Assembly: GCF_030816895.1 (NCBI RefSeq)
Contig: NZ_JAUSYL010000001.1
Location: forward strand, 1,984,001 to 2,048,000
Length of the DNA: 64,000 nt
From: Clavibacter sp. B3I6
GTDB taxonomy: Bacteria > Actinomycetota > Actinomycetes > Actinomycetales > Microbacteriaceae
Direction: 5' to 3'
This document shows positions 51,622 to 58,603 of the stretch, piece by piece. The position numbers were made by a program, and so were the translations under genes. Below the pieces are notes generated by a model that saw only the letters and a program-made list of their open reading frames with translations, did not search any database and was not told the origin of the DNA. Within the stretch, counting starts at the first letter, position 1; each line of letters opens with the position of its first letter.

Positions 51622-51870
51622 ATGGACGACGAGCGGACGCCGGCCGATCCCGCGGGAACCGAGGACGACCCGGACCAGAACACCACCCTCGGGATCGTGT
51701 TCGGCATGCTCGGGCTGGTGCTGATGCTCACGCTCGAGGACACGCGCGTGGCCGGCCTGCCGTTCCTGGTGCTCGGCGTCACCTTCTTCGTCATGGGCAT
51801 CCGGACCGCCGCGGGGAAGCGCGACCGCGCGGCGACGGACGGCGAGCAGCCCCCGCCGCCGGCGGCGTAG
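51622..51870 (+). CDS. Small two-helix membrane protein
   Basis: 82 residues: acidic N terminus (MDDERTPADPAGTEDDPDQN), two helices (TLGIVFGMLGLVLMLTLED and VAGLPFLVLGVTFFVMGIRT), Pro-rich tail. TAGCGT is 6 bases before the ATG. No family recognised. The VOC gene follows after 8 bases. Confidence 0.65.
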   Translation: MDDERTPADPAGTEDDPDQNTTLGIVFGMLGLVLMLTLEDTRVAGLPFLVLGVTFFVMGIRTAAGKRDRAATDGEQPPPPAA

Positions 51871-51878
51871 ACAGGGCC

Positions 51879-52340
51879 ATGCCCTCCTCGTCCGGCCACC
51901 CGCGCCTGCTGCAGACCGTCCTCGACGCGCCGGATCCGCGTCGCCTCGCCGAGTTCTACCGCGAGCTCCTCGGCCTCCGGTACCGGCCGGGCGACGAGCC
52001 GGAGGCGACTGGCCCGGATCCGGACTGGCTGGTGCTGATCGGCGAGGACGGCAGCCGCCGCCTCGCGTTCCAGCTCGCACCCGGCATGCCCGCCCCGAGC
52101 TGGCCCGAGGGCTCGCCGCCGCAGATGCTGCACCTCGACCTCACCGTCGGATCCGCCGCCGACCTCGAGCGGCAGCGCGCCCGCGCGGTCGCGCTCGGCG
52201 CCGAGGTGCTGCGGGACCGGTCGGCGGATCCCGACGAGCCCCTGTTCGTGCTGCGGGATCCCGCCGGGCATCCGTTCTGCGTCTTCGTCGCGCCGGCGTC
52301 CGCGGGCGCGGCGCCGTCGTCGGGGGCGGCACCCCCGTGA
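51879..52340 (+). CDS. VOC (glyoxalase/dioxygenase-fold) protein
   Basis: 153 residues of the vicinal oxygen chelate fold: TVLDAPDPRRLAEFYRELLG at the start, WLVLIGEDGSRRLAFQLAPG, the metal-side strand QMLHLDLTVGS and FVLRDPAGHPFCVFVAP at the end. Many such proteins bind bleomycin-type drugs or isomerise small substrates; this one is typical of VOC members of unknown role. It follows the small membrane protein gene closely. Confidence 0.88.
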   Translation: MPSSSGHPRLLQTVLDAPDPRRLAEFYRELLGLRYRPGDEPEATGPDPDWLVLIGEDGSRRLAFQLAPGMPAPSWPEGSPPQMLHLDLTVGSAADLERQRARAVALGAEVLRDRSADPDEPLFVLRDPAGHPFCVFVAPASAGAAPSSGAAPP

Positions 52341-52413
52341 ACGGCCGATGACGAGGCCGTCCGCTCCCGCCCACGGGCACGGACGGCTCCCCGCGTCCCC
52401 GTAGGGTGAGCGG

Positions 52414-53778
52414 ATGCCCGAGCGCCCGCCACCGGCCACCCGCGGCATCCGTCGTCAGCTGCTCCGGCCGGCCCAGGCCATCGTCGCCGCGTTCGCCGGC
52501 GCCATCCTCATCGGGACCGCCGTGCTGATGCTCCCCGTCGCCAAGCAGGGGCCGGGCGGCGCGAGCTTCGTCGAGGCCCTGTTCACGGCCACGTCCGCCG
52601 TCTGCGTCACCGGTCACGTCGTCGTCGACACCGCGACGTACTGGACGCCGCTCGGCCAGGTGACCATCCTGCTGCTGATCCAGGTCGGCGGCTTCGGCAT
52701 CATGACCTTCGCCAGCGTCATCGGGCTCGCGGTCGTGCGGCGCATGTCCCTGCGCTCGCGGATCACCGCCGCGGCCGAGGCGCACAGCACCGGCCTGGGC
52801 GACCTCCGCGGGCTCCTGCTCGGGGTCGTGCGGATCACGCTGGTCGCCGAGGCCCTCGTCGCCGTCGCGCTCGCGCTCCGCTTCTGGCTCGGCTACGGCG
52901 AGCCGTTCGGCCGCGCGGCCTGGCTGGGGGCCTTCCACTCGGTGTCGTCGTTCAACAACGCCGGCTTCTCGCTCTTCAGCGACAACCTCGTGTCCTACGC
53001 GACCGACCCGCTCGTCTGCCTGCCGATCGCAGCGTCCATCATCGTGGGCGGGCTCGGCTTCCCCGTGATCGTGCAGCTGCGGCGGCACCTCACGCTGCCC
53101 CGCGTATGGACCGTCACGACCCGGCTGGTGCTCGCCGGCACGCTCGCGCTGCTCGTCCTCGGCACCGTCTACATCACCGCCATCGAGTGGTCGAACCCGA
53201 GGACCCTGGGCGCCCTGGACTGGCCCGGCCGGATCCTCGCCGGCTTCTTCACGTCCGTCCAGACGCGCACCGCGGGCTTCAACAGCATCGACATCGGCGC
53301 GATGGACCCCGCGAGCTGGTTCGGCATGGACGCCCTGATGCTCATCGGCGGCGGCCCCGGCGGCACGGCGGGCGGGATCAAGATCACGACCTTCGCCGTG
53401 CTGTTCTTCATCCTCGTCACCGAGCTCCGCGGCGAGCGCGCGGTCAACGTGCTCGGCAAGCGGCTCCCCCGCTCCGTGCAGCGCGAGGCCATCACCGTCG
53501 TCCTCCTCGCCGTCGCGGTCGTGGTCACCGCCACCGTCACGCTGATGCTGATCACCGACGTCAGCACGGACCGGCTCCTGTTCGAGGTCGTCTCCGCGTT
53601 CGGCACGGTCGGGCTGTCCACGGGCATCACCGCGGACCTGCCCACGGCCGGGCAGCTGATCCTCGTCCTCCTGATGTTCATCGGCCGCCTCGGCCCCATC
53701 ACCTTCGCGACGGCGCTCGCCCTGCGCCCGCGCCGCACCACCTACGAGCTCCCCCAGGAAAGGCCCGTCATTGGCTAG
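52414..53778 (+). CDS. ktrB: Potassium uptake membrane subunit KtrB/TrkH
   Basis: 454 residues. Four filter loops typical of Trk/Ktr: TSAVCVTG, SSFNNAGF, QTRTAGFN and SAFGTVGLSTG, each with the central Gly. Helices fit the two-by-four layout. TAGGGT lies 6 bases before the ATG, so the operon is probably leaderless. It carries K+ with Na+ or H+ and is gated by the KtrA subunit encoded next, with an 8-base overlap. Confidence 0.93.
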   Translation: MPERPPPATRGIRRQLLRPAQAIVAAFAGAILIGTAVLMLPVAKQGPGGASFVEALFTATSAVCVTGHVVVDTATYWTPLGQVTILLLIQVGGFGIMTFASVIGLAVVRRMSLRSRITAAAEAHSTGLGDLRGLLLGVVRITLVAEALVAVALALRFWLGYGEPFGRAAWLGAFHSVSSFNNAGFSLFSDNLVSYATDPLVCLPIAASIIVGGLGFPVIVQLRRHLTLPRVWTVTTRLVLAGTLALLVLGTVYITAIEWSNPRTLGALDWPGRILAGFFTSVQTRTAGFNSIDIGAMDPASWFGMDALMLIGGGPGGTAGGIKITTFAVLFFILVTELRGERAVNVLGKRLPRSVQREAITVVLLAVAVVVTATVTLMLITDVSTDRLLFEVVSAFGTVGLSTGITADLPTAGQLILVLLMFIGRLGPITFATALALRPRRTTYELPQERPVIG

Positions 53779-54469
53779 GTTCCCCTCCTTCGTCCGGTCC
53801 CCCACCACGCGGATAGCGCAGGCGGACTCCGTCGCCGTCATCGGCCTCGGCCGGTTCGGCAGCGCGCTCGCGCTCGAGCTCATGGCCAGCGGCGTCGAGG
53901 TGCTCGGCATCGACGACCGGGAGGAGGTCGTGCAAGACCACGACGGCCTCCTCACGCACGTGGTGCGCGCCGACGCGACCAAGGAGGACGTGCTCCGGCA
54001 GCTCGCCGTGCCCGAGTTCGACCGCGTGGTGGTGGCCATCGGCGGCGACCTGCAGGCCAGCATCCTCACGGCGTCCCTGCTGCTGAAGCTCGGGATCCCG
54101 ACCATCTGGGCGAAGGCGGTCAGCGAGCCGCACAGCGAGATCCTGGGCCAGCTCGGGGTGCACCACATCGTGTCGCCGGAGAAGGACATGGGCCAGCGCG
54201 TCGCGCACCTGGTGCGCGGGGCGATGGAGGACTACATCGAGATCAGCCGGGACTTCGCGATCGTGAAGACCACCCCGCCGAACGCGATCCTCGGGATCCC
54301 CATGTCCGAGACGCGCGTGCGGGCGACCTACGGCGTCACCGTCACGGCGTTCCACCGGCCCTCCGCCGGCTGGACCTACACGAGCCTCGACACGGTCCTG
54401 CAGGAGGGCGACATCGTCCTCGTCGCCGGCGCCCCGGACCGGGTCGAGGCCTTCAGCCAGCTCCGTTGA
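53771..54469 (+). CDS. ktrA: Potassium uptake regulatory subunit KtrA/TrkA
   Basis: 232 residues. RCK-N domain with VIGLGRFGSALALELMASGV (GxGxxG) and VLGIDDREEVVQ, which binds ATP/ADP or NAD, then an RCK-C domain from about residue 150 (AILGIPMSETRVRATYGVTV). The TTG start at 53771, preceded by GGAAAGG, overlaps the ktrB stop. Some RCK-C domains bind c-di-AMP. It gates KtrB on the cytoplasmic side. Confidence 0.92.
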   Translation: MARFPSFVRSPTTRIAQADSVAVIGLGRFGSALALELMASGVEVLGIDDREEVVQDHDGLLTHVVRADATKEDVLRQLAVPEFDRVVVAIGGDLQASILTASLLLKLGIPTIWAKAVSEPHSEILGQLGVHHIVSPEKDMGQRVAHLVRGAMEDYIEISRDFAIVKTTPPNAILGIPMSETRVRATYGVTVTAFHRPSAGWTYTSLDTVLQEGDIVLVAGAPDRVEAFSQLR

Positions 54470-54485
54470 TCCGCCGACGGGTCAC

Positions 54486-54515
54486 GAGGGCTGAGCCGTC
54501 GGAGGCTCAGCCCTC
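54486..54515. terminator. Terminator between ktrA and the convergent SDR gene
   Basis: A 12-bp perfect stem (54486-54497 with 54504-54515, 6-base loop). It stands 16 bases after ktrA and 6 bases before the opposing stop, so it can serve both transcripts. Confidence 0.85.
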
Positions 54516-54521
54516 AGACGC

Positions 54522-55352
54522 TCAGCCCTCGGGGTAGGCCGTCGAGCGGCTCCGCTCGGCCCAGGCGTCGATGTCGGCGCGCAGGTCGTCGAGCGCCCCC
54601 GTGACGATCTCGATCGCGTCGCCGCCGAGGAGCAGGTAGTAGGGAGCGCCGGTCTCGACCGCGTCGACCAGGACGCGCGCGCCGAGGGCCGGGTCGTTCG
54701 GCTGGGTGCCGTCGACCGTGTCGTTCTCCTTGCGGCGCTTGCCAGCCGTCTCGGCGTAGTCGTCGATCACGGTGGCCGACTGCGTCAGCGAGCGTCCCGA
54801 GAAGTCGGTGCGGAAGGACCCGGGCGCGACGACCGTCGCGACGATCCCGAGCGGCTCCAGCTCGGTGCGGAGCGCCATCGTCATCTGCTCGATCGCGGCC
54901 TTCACGGCGCCGTAGTAGCCGGATCCGGCGCCCGTGCGCGCCGCCCCGATCGACGAGAGGTTGACGATCGTGCCGCTGCGGCGCTGCCGCATGCCGGGCA
55001 GCACCGCCTTGATCATGCGGACGCTGCCGTGGAACTGGGTGTCGAACAGGCGCGCGACATCCGCCTCGTCGCCCTCCTCGACGGCGGCGCGGTAGCCGTA
55101 GCCGGCGTTGTTGACGAGCACGTCGACGCCGCCGAAGCGCGCGGTCGCCTCGTCGACGGCGAGGGACACCTGCGCGGGGTCGGTCACGTCGAGGTCGAGC
55201 GCGAGGGCGTGCTCGGGGAAGCGGTCGGCGAGGTCCTGCACGGCCGCGGCGTCGCGGGCCGTGACGACGACGTCGTTCCCGCGCGACAGCGCCTCCTCGG
55301 CGAACGCGCGCCCGAGTCCGGTGGAGCATCCCGTGATCAGCCAGGTCGTCAT
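54522..55352 (-). CDS. Short-chain dehydrogenase/reductase
   Basis: 276 residues of the classical SDR family: TGCSTGLGRAFAEEALSRG (cofactor motif), LVNNAGYGYRAAVEE, LSSIGAARTGAGSGYYGAVK with catalytic Ser/Tyr/Lys, and APGSFRTDFSGRS. About 25 C-terminal residues more than the minimal fold. The ATG at 55352 gives the canonical N terminus. NADPH-dependent oxidoreductase with unknown substrate; divergent from the Fur-family region. Confidence 0.92.
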   Translation of the reverse strand: MTTWLITGCSTGLGRAFAEEALSRGNDVVVTARDAAAVQDLADRFPEHALALDLDVTDPAQVSLAVDEATARFGGVDVLVNNAGYGYRAAVEEGDEADVARLFDTQFHGSVRMIKAVLPGMRQRRSGTIVNLSSIGAARTGAGSGYYGAVKAAIEQMTMALRTELEPLGIVATVVAPGSFRTDFSGRSLTQSATVIDDYAETAGKRRKENDTVDGTQPNDPALGARVLVDAVETGAPYYLLLGGDAIEIVTGALDDLRADIDAWAERSRSTAYPEG

Positions 55353-55451
55353 GCGCGTTCCTCTTCCTCGTGGATGCGGTGGGCGGTGCGCCCGAGCGGC
55401 GCGTCCCCTGCCGAGGCTAGGCGCATCCCGCGGCGATGCCCGGATCCCCCG

Positions 55452-55503
55452 CTTGTCTTGATCCGTTAAAGACAAGGGGCTACAGTCGGACCATGCCCCC
55501 CCC
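55452..55503 (+). promoter_or_regulatory. Fur-type operator, TACAGT box and C8 tract
   Basis: CTTGTCTT (55452-55459) and AAGACAAG (55469-55476) are exact inverted arms 9 bases apart. TACAGT (55481-55486) then stands 6 bases before ATG 55493. That ATG is followed by eight Cs (55496-55503) and stops after four codons, while the Fur-family frame starts at GTG 55504. Confidence 0.7.
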
Positions 55504-55977
55504 GTGACGCCCGCCGCTGCCCCTGTGCACGCGCCTGCGGACGCGGACGAGCTGCGACGGACCATCCGGGCGACCGGGCTCAAGGTGACGGCGCCCCGCG
55601 TCGCGGTCCTCCAGGTCCTCCAGGGCACCCCGCACTCGAGCGCCGAGGTGATCCACCACGGCGTCCGCGACCTCCTCCCGAACTCCTCGGTCCAGGCGGT
55701 CTACGGGATCCTCGCGGCCTTCACCGGCGCCGGGCTCGCCCGCCGCTTCGACCCGCCCGGCTCCCCCGCGCTCTTCGAGAGCCGGGTCGGCGACAACCAC
55801 CACCACCTGGTGTGCGTGCGCTGCGGGGCCGTGGCGGACGTGGACTGCGTCGTCGGCGAGGCGCCCTGCCTCACGCCGTCCGACACGTCCGGCTTCGCCG
55901 TCATCGCCGCGGAGGTCACCTTCGCCGGCGTGTGCAGCCGGTGCCAGGAGCAGAACGCCGGAGCACCGGCCGCCTGA
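55504..55977 (+). CDS. Fur-family metal/peroxide repressor (FurA/PerR-like)
   Basis: 157 residues from GTG. Winged helix TIRATGLKVTAPRVAVLQVL and SSAEVIHHGVRDLLPNSSVQAVYGIL; dimer domain with the metal motif DNHHHLVCVRCGAVADVDC, giving H-x2-C-x2-C. The C-terminal CSRC supplies the second pair of the structural zinc site. This matches FurA/CatR-type repressors. The peptide gene at 56140 lies 162 bases downstream. An extra C in the upstream tract would give MPPP plus this protein from the leaderless ATG. Confidence 0.88.
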   Translation: MTPAAAPVHAPADADELRRTIRATGLKVTAPRVAVLQVLQGTPHSSAEVIHHGVRDLLPNSSVQAVYGILAAFTGAGLARRFDPPGSPALFESRVGDNHHHLVCVRCGAVADVDCVVGEAPCLTPSDTSGFAVIAAEVTFAGVCSRCQEQNAGAPAA

Positions 55978-56139
55978 TCCCCGGCCGCACCGCTGCGGCC
56001 CCCGCCTCGACCGGAGGACCCTCCGCCGAGCGCCCACCTCGGCGACCCCGCCGCACGGGCCCGCCTCGGCGCGCCCGGCGTGCGGCGTCCGCCCCCGGAC
56101 CACCCACCGACCGCACGAACCCGACGAACGGAGCACGAC

Positions 56140-56418
56140 ATGAGCCTCACCCTCGACAGGACCGCGCAGGACCCCCGCACGGCCACCACGCCCGCGACGG
56201 CCCCCGCCGCCACCCCGATCCGGACCGCCGAGGCGCCGTCCGCCTCGCCGCTCGGCGGCAGCTACGTGACGCGCGCCGCGTCCGCCCGACGCGAGGGCAC
56301 GTACGTCTCCTCCCTCGCGGCCGCACGTCGCCCGCGCCGCGGCACCTACGTCACGACCCCCGCGACCCCGGCCGCCGTGGGCCGCTACACCGACACCCAC
56401 GGGTCCGCGCGCGCCTGA
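56140..56418 (+). CDS. Small protein with four G-x-Y repeats
   Basis: 92 residues, Ser/Thr/Pro/Arg-rich, no membrane segment. Four short units recur at tyrosines 42, 55, 70 and 83: GGSYVTR, EGTYVSS, RGTYVTT and VGRYTDT, spaced 13-15 residues. GAGCACGAC precedes the ATG. It sits behind a Fur-family gene and may share its control. I recognise no family; a modified peptide precursor, metal binder or adaptor are all possible. Its last 17 codons overlap a 31-bp repeat found again at 58346. Confidence 0.6.
   Translation: MSLTLDRTAQDPRTATTPATAPAATPIRTAEAPSASPLGGSYVTRAASARREGTYVSSLAAARRPRRGTYVTTPATPAAVGRYTDTHGSARA
56372..56402. repeat. 31-bp direct repeat, left copy (in peptide gene 3' end)
   Basis: Exact copy of 58346-58376. 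It covers the codons for AVGRYTDTHG of the small protein. With the right copy it brackets 1.94 kb that carry a glycosyltransferase of lower GC content, as an attachment-site duplication would. Confidence 0.9.
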
Positions 56419-56646
56419 CGGCGCCGGCCACCCTGTGCCCGTGCCCGCTCGTGAGCGGCACGAGCTTCCTGCACGCACCCGAGCAGCGACGCGCGCGACG
56501 AGGTCAGGAGCTGCGACCGGGCATCCCGGCAGATGCGGACCACCCCCCTGACCGCATGTCGACTGCGCGAAGGACCAGCACTCCGTCGTCAGCGGCGGGG
56601 ATCGTCCGATGGTCGTGATCCATCCCGGCCGGTCCCCCTCCGGGCA

Positions 56647-57732
56647 TCAATCGACGACGACGTTCTCCTTCGTCTCCCCGAGCCTCTCGACCGATTCGAA
56701 CGTGGAGTAGAGGCGCTTCAGGACCATCGCCTGGTTGTGCGGGTTGTAGTCGCGCAGCGCGTACCTCGCGGCAGCTACCGCCGCCGCCCGCGCGGCCGCC
56801 GGCTGCAGCTTCTGCAGGATCGGGACCAGGTCACCCGGTCTGCGGATCTTCAGCGGCAAGCCGACGCCGTCGAAGGCCGGTATGGCTCGGGCGACGGTGG
56901 GCACCCCGAGTGCCGTCGCCTCGAGGAGGGCCACGGGGAACCCCTCCCACGCGGCGGTGTGCACGTAGACGTCAGCCGTCGCGAGGAGACGGATCGACTC
57001 GTGACGTGGCAGCCAGCCGGTGACGTGGATGCCGGCCGCGCGGAGTGCGGCTTCCTCCTCGAGATCGCCACCTCCGACCCACACCGCATCGACCAGCAAG
57101 CCCGCGGCACGCGCGGCCCCGACAGCCTCCACGAAGAACCGGGGATCCTTCTGCGCGGAGAGCCGACCTGCCCCGTAGACGGTCGAGATGCGGTCGGCCT
57201 CGGCCAGGCCTTGCCGGTGATGCAGCAGATCGTCCGGTGCGATGTTGGGGATCATCCACGCGAGCGTGTCGGGCCGCAGGGCGCGGCTCAGCACGACCTC
57301 ACGCGGCGAGCAGCAGGCGTAGGCGCTGGTGTTGCGGCCGAGCACCTTCTCGACCGCGTAGATCGCCCGTCGTTCCATGCGGCTCCGACTCGAGCGCTCG
57401 AAGCCGTAGCAGTGCGGCGAGTAGATCACGTGGTTCGTCCGCGCGTTCATCGAGAGGCGCACGTACACGCCGGCGAGACTGGAATGCGCGTGGATGACGA
57501 CATCCCGTCGCCCTCCGAACGTCCGGGCCAGCCAGAGGACCCTGGCCAGATGTCCCGCGGGCAGCTCCTGCGCGGACGCGAATATGTCGAGGCTCTCCGC
57601 ATCCACCGGCGACTTCTTGCGCTGGGCATAGACGAGGTGGTGCTCATGCTGCGGTGCGTTGCGTGCGAAGTCCTGGATGGCCGAGGCGACGCCCCCGCCG
57701 AAGCTCTCGGTGACGTGGATGATCTTCAGCAT
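56647..57732 (-). CDS. GT4-family glycosyltransferase
   Basis: 361 residues. N-terminal Rossmann region IIHVTESFGGGVASAIQDFA, HAHSSLAGVYVRLS, and the C-terminal sugar-nucleotide part VYGAGRLSAQKDPRFFVEAV, VWVGGGDLEEEAAL and EGFPVALLEAT (E-x7-E motif). Enzymes of this kind build exopolysaccharide or wall glycans from a nucleotide sugar in the cytoplasm. Its lower GC content and the flanking repeats suggest transfer. The ATG at 57732 gives the usual start. Confidence 0.85.
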   Translation of the reverse strand: MLKIIHVTESFGGGVASAIQDFARNAPQHEHHLVYAQRKKSPVDAESLDIFASAQELPAGHLARVLWLARTFGGRRDVVIHAHSSLAGVYVRLSMNARTNHVIYSPHCYGFERSSRSRMERRAIYAVEKVLGRNTSAYACCSPREVVLSRALRPDTLAWMIPNIAPDDLLHHRQGLAEADRISTVYGAGRLSAQKDPRFFVEAVGAARAAGLLVDAVWVGGGDLEEEAALRAAGIHVTGWLPRHESIRLLATADVYVHTAAWEGFPVALLEATALGVPTVARAIPAFDGVGLPLKIRRPGDLVPILQKLQPAAARAAAVAAARYALRDYNPHNQAMVLKRLYSTFESVERLGETKENVVVD

Positions 57733-58345
57733 CGGGAAGCCACATCCCCTGTGGCGAACGGCATCCCCTCGCGATGGCCCCGAGCCACGCCTTCCGTGCT
57801 TCTCGCTCCTCGTCGCACCGAGCGACCGCGATGACCCAGTCCCTCTCGTACGCGGTTGACCCCCATCACCGGCATGCGCAGTACGACGACCGATGCGCAC
57901 TCGCCGCCCCTAGGCGACACGACCACCGCCATCCGGTTCGCGTCGACGCACTTGAGGCTGTCTTGCAGGGACCGAGAACATACTGCCTTCCGGAATCAAT
58001 GCTGTGGCCATGGTGGTGAAGAACCGTGTTCGGGTCAGGGCTCGATCGGGTGGTGTCTAGGTAGTCTAACGGCCGGGTGGGAGGCAGCACTGTCCTCCTA
58101 TACGAGGACACCTGGTCATGCTCAAGCGGGTCCGCGGCCCGTTCGATCGAGCGCATCGGATCCTGAGGCGACGGCTGATGAGCTGCGCGCCTGGGTCGTG
58201 CCCGGCGGCGGCACCTGTCCGCGCCAGCGCTCGATCCGCGGGTCACCGCGCAGGGCGACGCCACGTCGCCCTTCCTTCCCCGGCCGTGACGAAGTCGACA
58301 CCGGTCGTGCCCACGCGCGCGCTCAGGAGCACCCCGCGGCCCCTA
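57733..58345. other. Non-coding part of the inserted segment
   Basis: No gene supported in 613 bp. It has a 7-bp inverted repeat (58091-58097 with 58104-58110) and the word ATCCTGAGGCGACG at 58160-58173, which recurs at 58441-58454 outside the segment. An open frame that ends in the right repeat has no homology upstream of it. The region must hold the glycosyltransferase promoter. Confidence 0.5.
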
Positions 58346-58376
58346 CCGCCGTGGGCCGCTACACCGACACCCACGG
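58346..58376. repeat. 31-bp direct repeat, right copy
   Basis: Identical to 56372-56402 and still in frame for AVGRYTDTHG, followed by GSPRT and a TGA at 58390-58392. It is either the displaced end of the peptide gene or the relic of a second copy. Confidence 0.9.
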
Positions 58377-58603
58377 ATCCCCGCGCACCTGACCGGTGAC
58401 GGCGGCCTGCGCGCGCAAGCGGGATCCAGCCGGAGGTGCCATCCTGAGGCGACGATGATGCCGGGCCCGACCGTCGCATCCGCGAGACGGGGTCCCGGCT
58501 CCGCCGCAGGAGGATCACCGGTGCGCTGCCCGGATCTCGGTCGATCGACGTCGACTCCCCGTCTCCCGTCCACCCTCGCCCTCCCCCACCGCGGGATGCG
58601 CGC

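Larger units (their letters stand above)
56403..58345. mobile_element. Candidate inserted segment with glycosyltransferase
   Basis: The segment between the 31-bp repeats contains one gene on the minus strand and 0.6 kb of non-coding DNA. Its GC content is visibly lower than in flanks (AT-rich words such as ATGCTGTGGCCATGG, GAGAACATACTGCC). The right repeat is followed by codons GSPRT-stop, so the original 3' end of the peptide gene appears displaced. No integrase, transposase or terminal inverted repeats are seen; the mobile nature is inferred. Confidence 0.5.

Noticed and set aside
57856..58392. Open frame of about 178 codons ending in the right 31-bp repeat
   Set aside because: Only the last codons match the small protein; the rest has no recognisable pattern and atypical codon use, so only the repeat was annotated.
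58393..58603. c-di-AMP (ydaO-type) riboswitch before the APC transporter
   Set aside because: No conserved core elements could be aligned by eye; only short GC hairpins are present.
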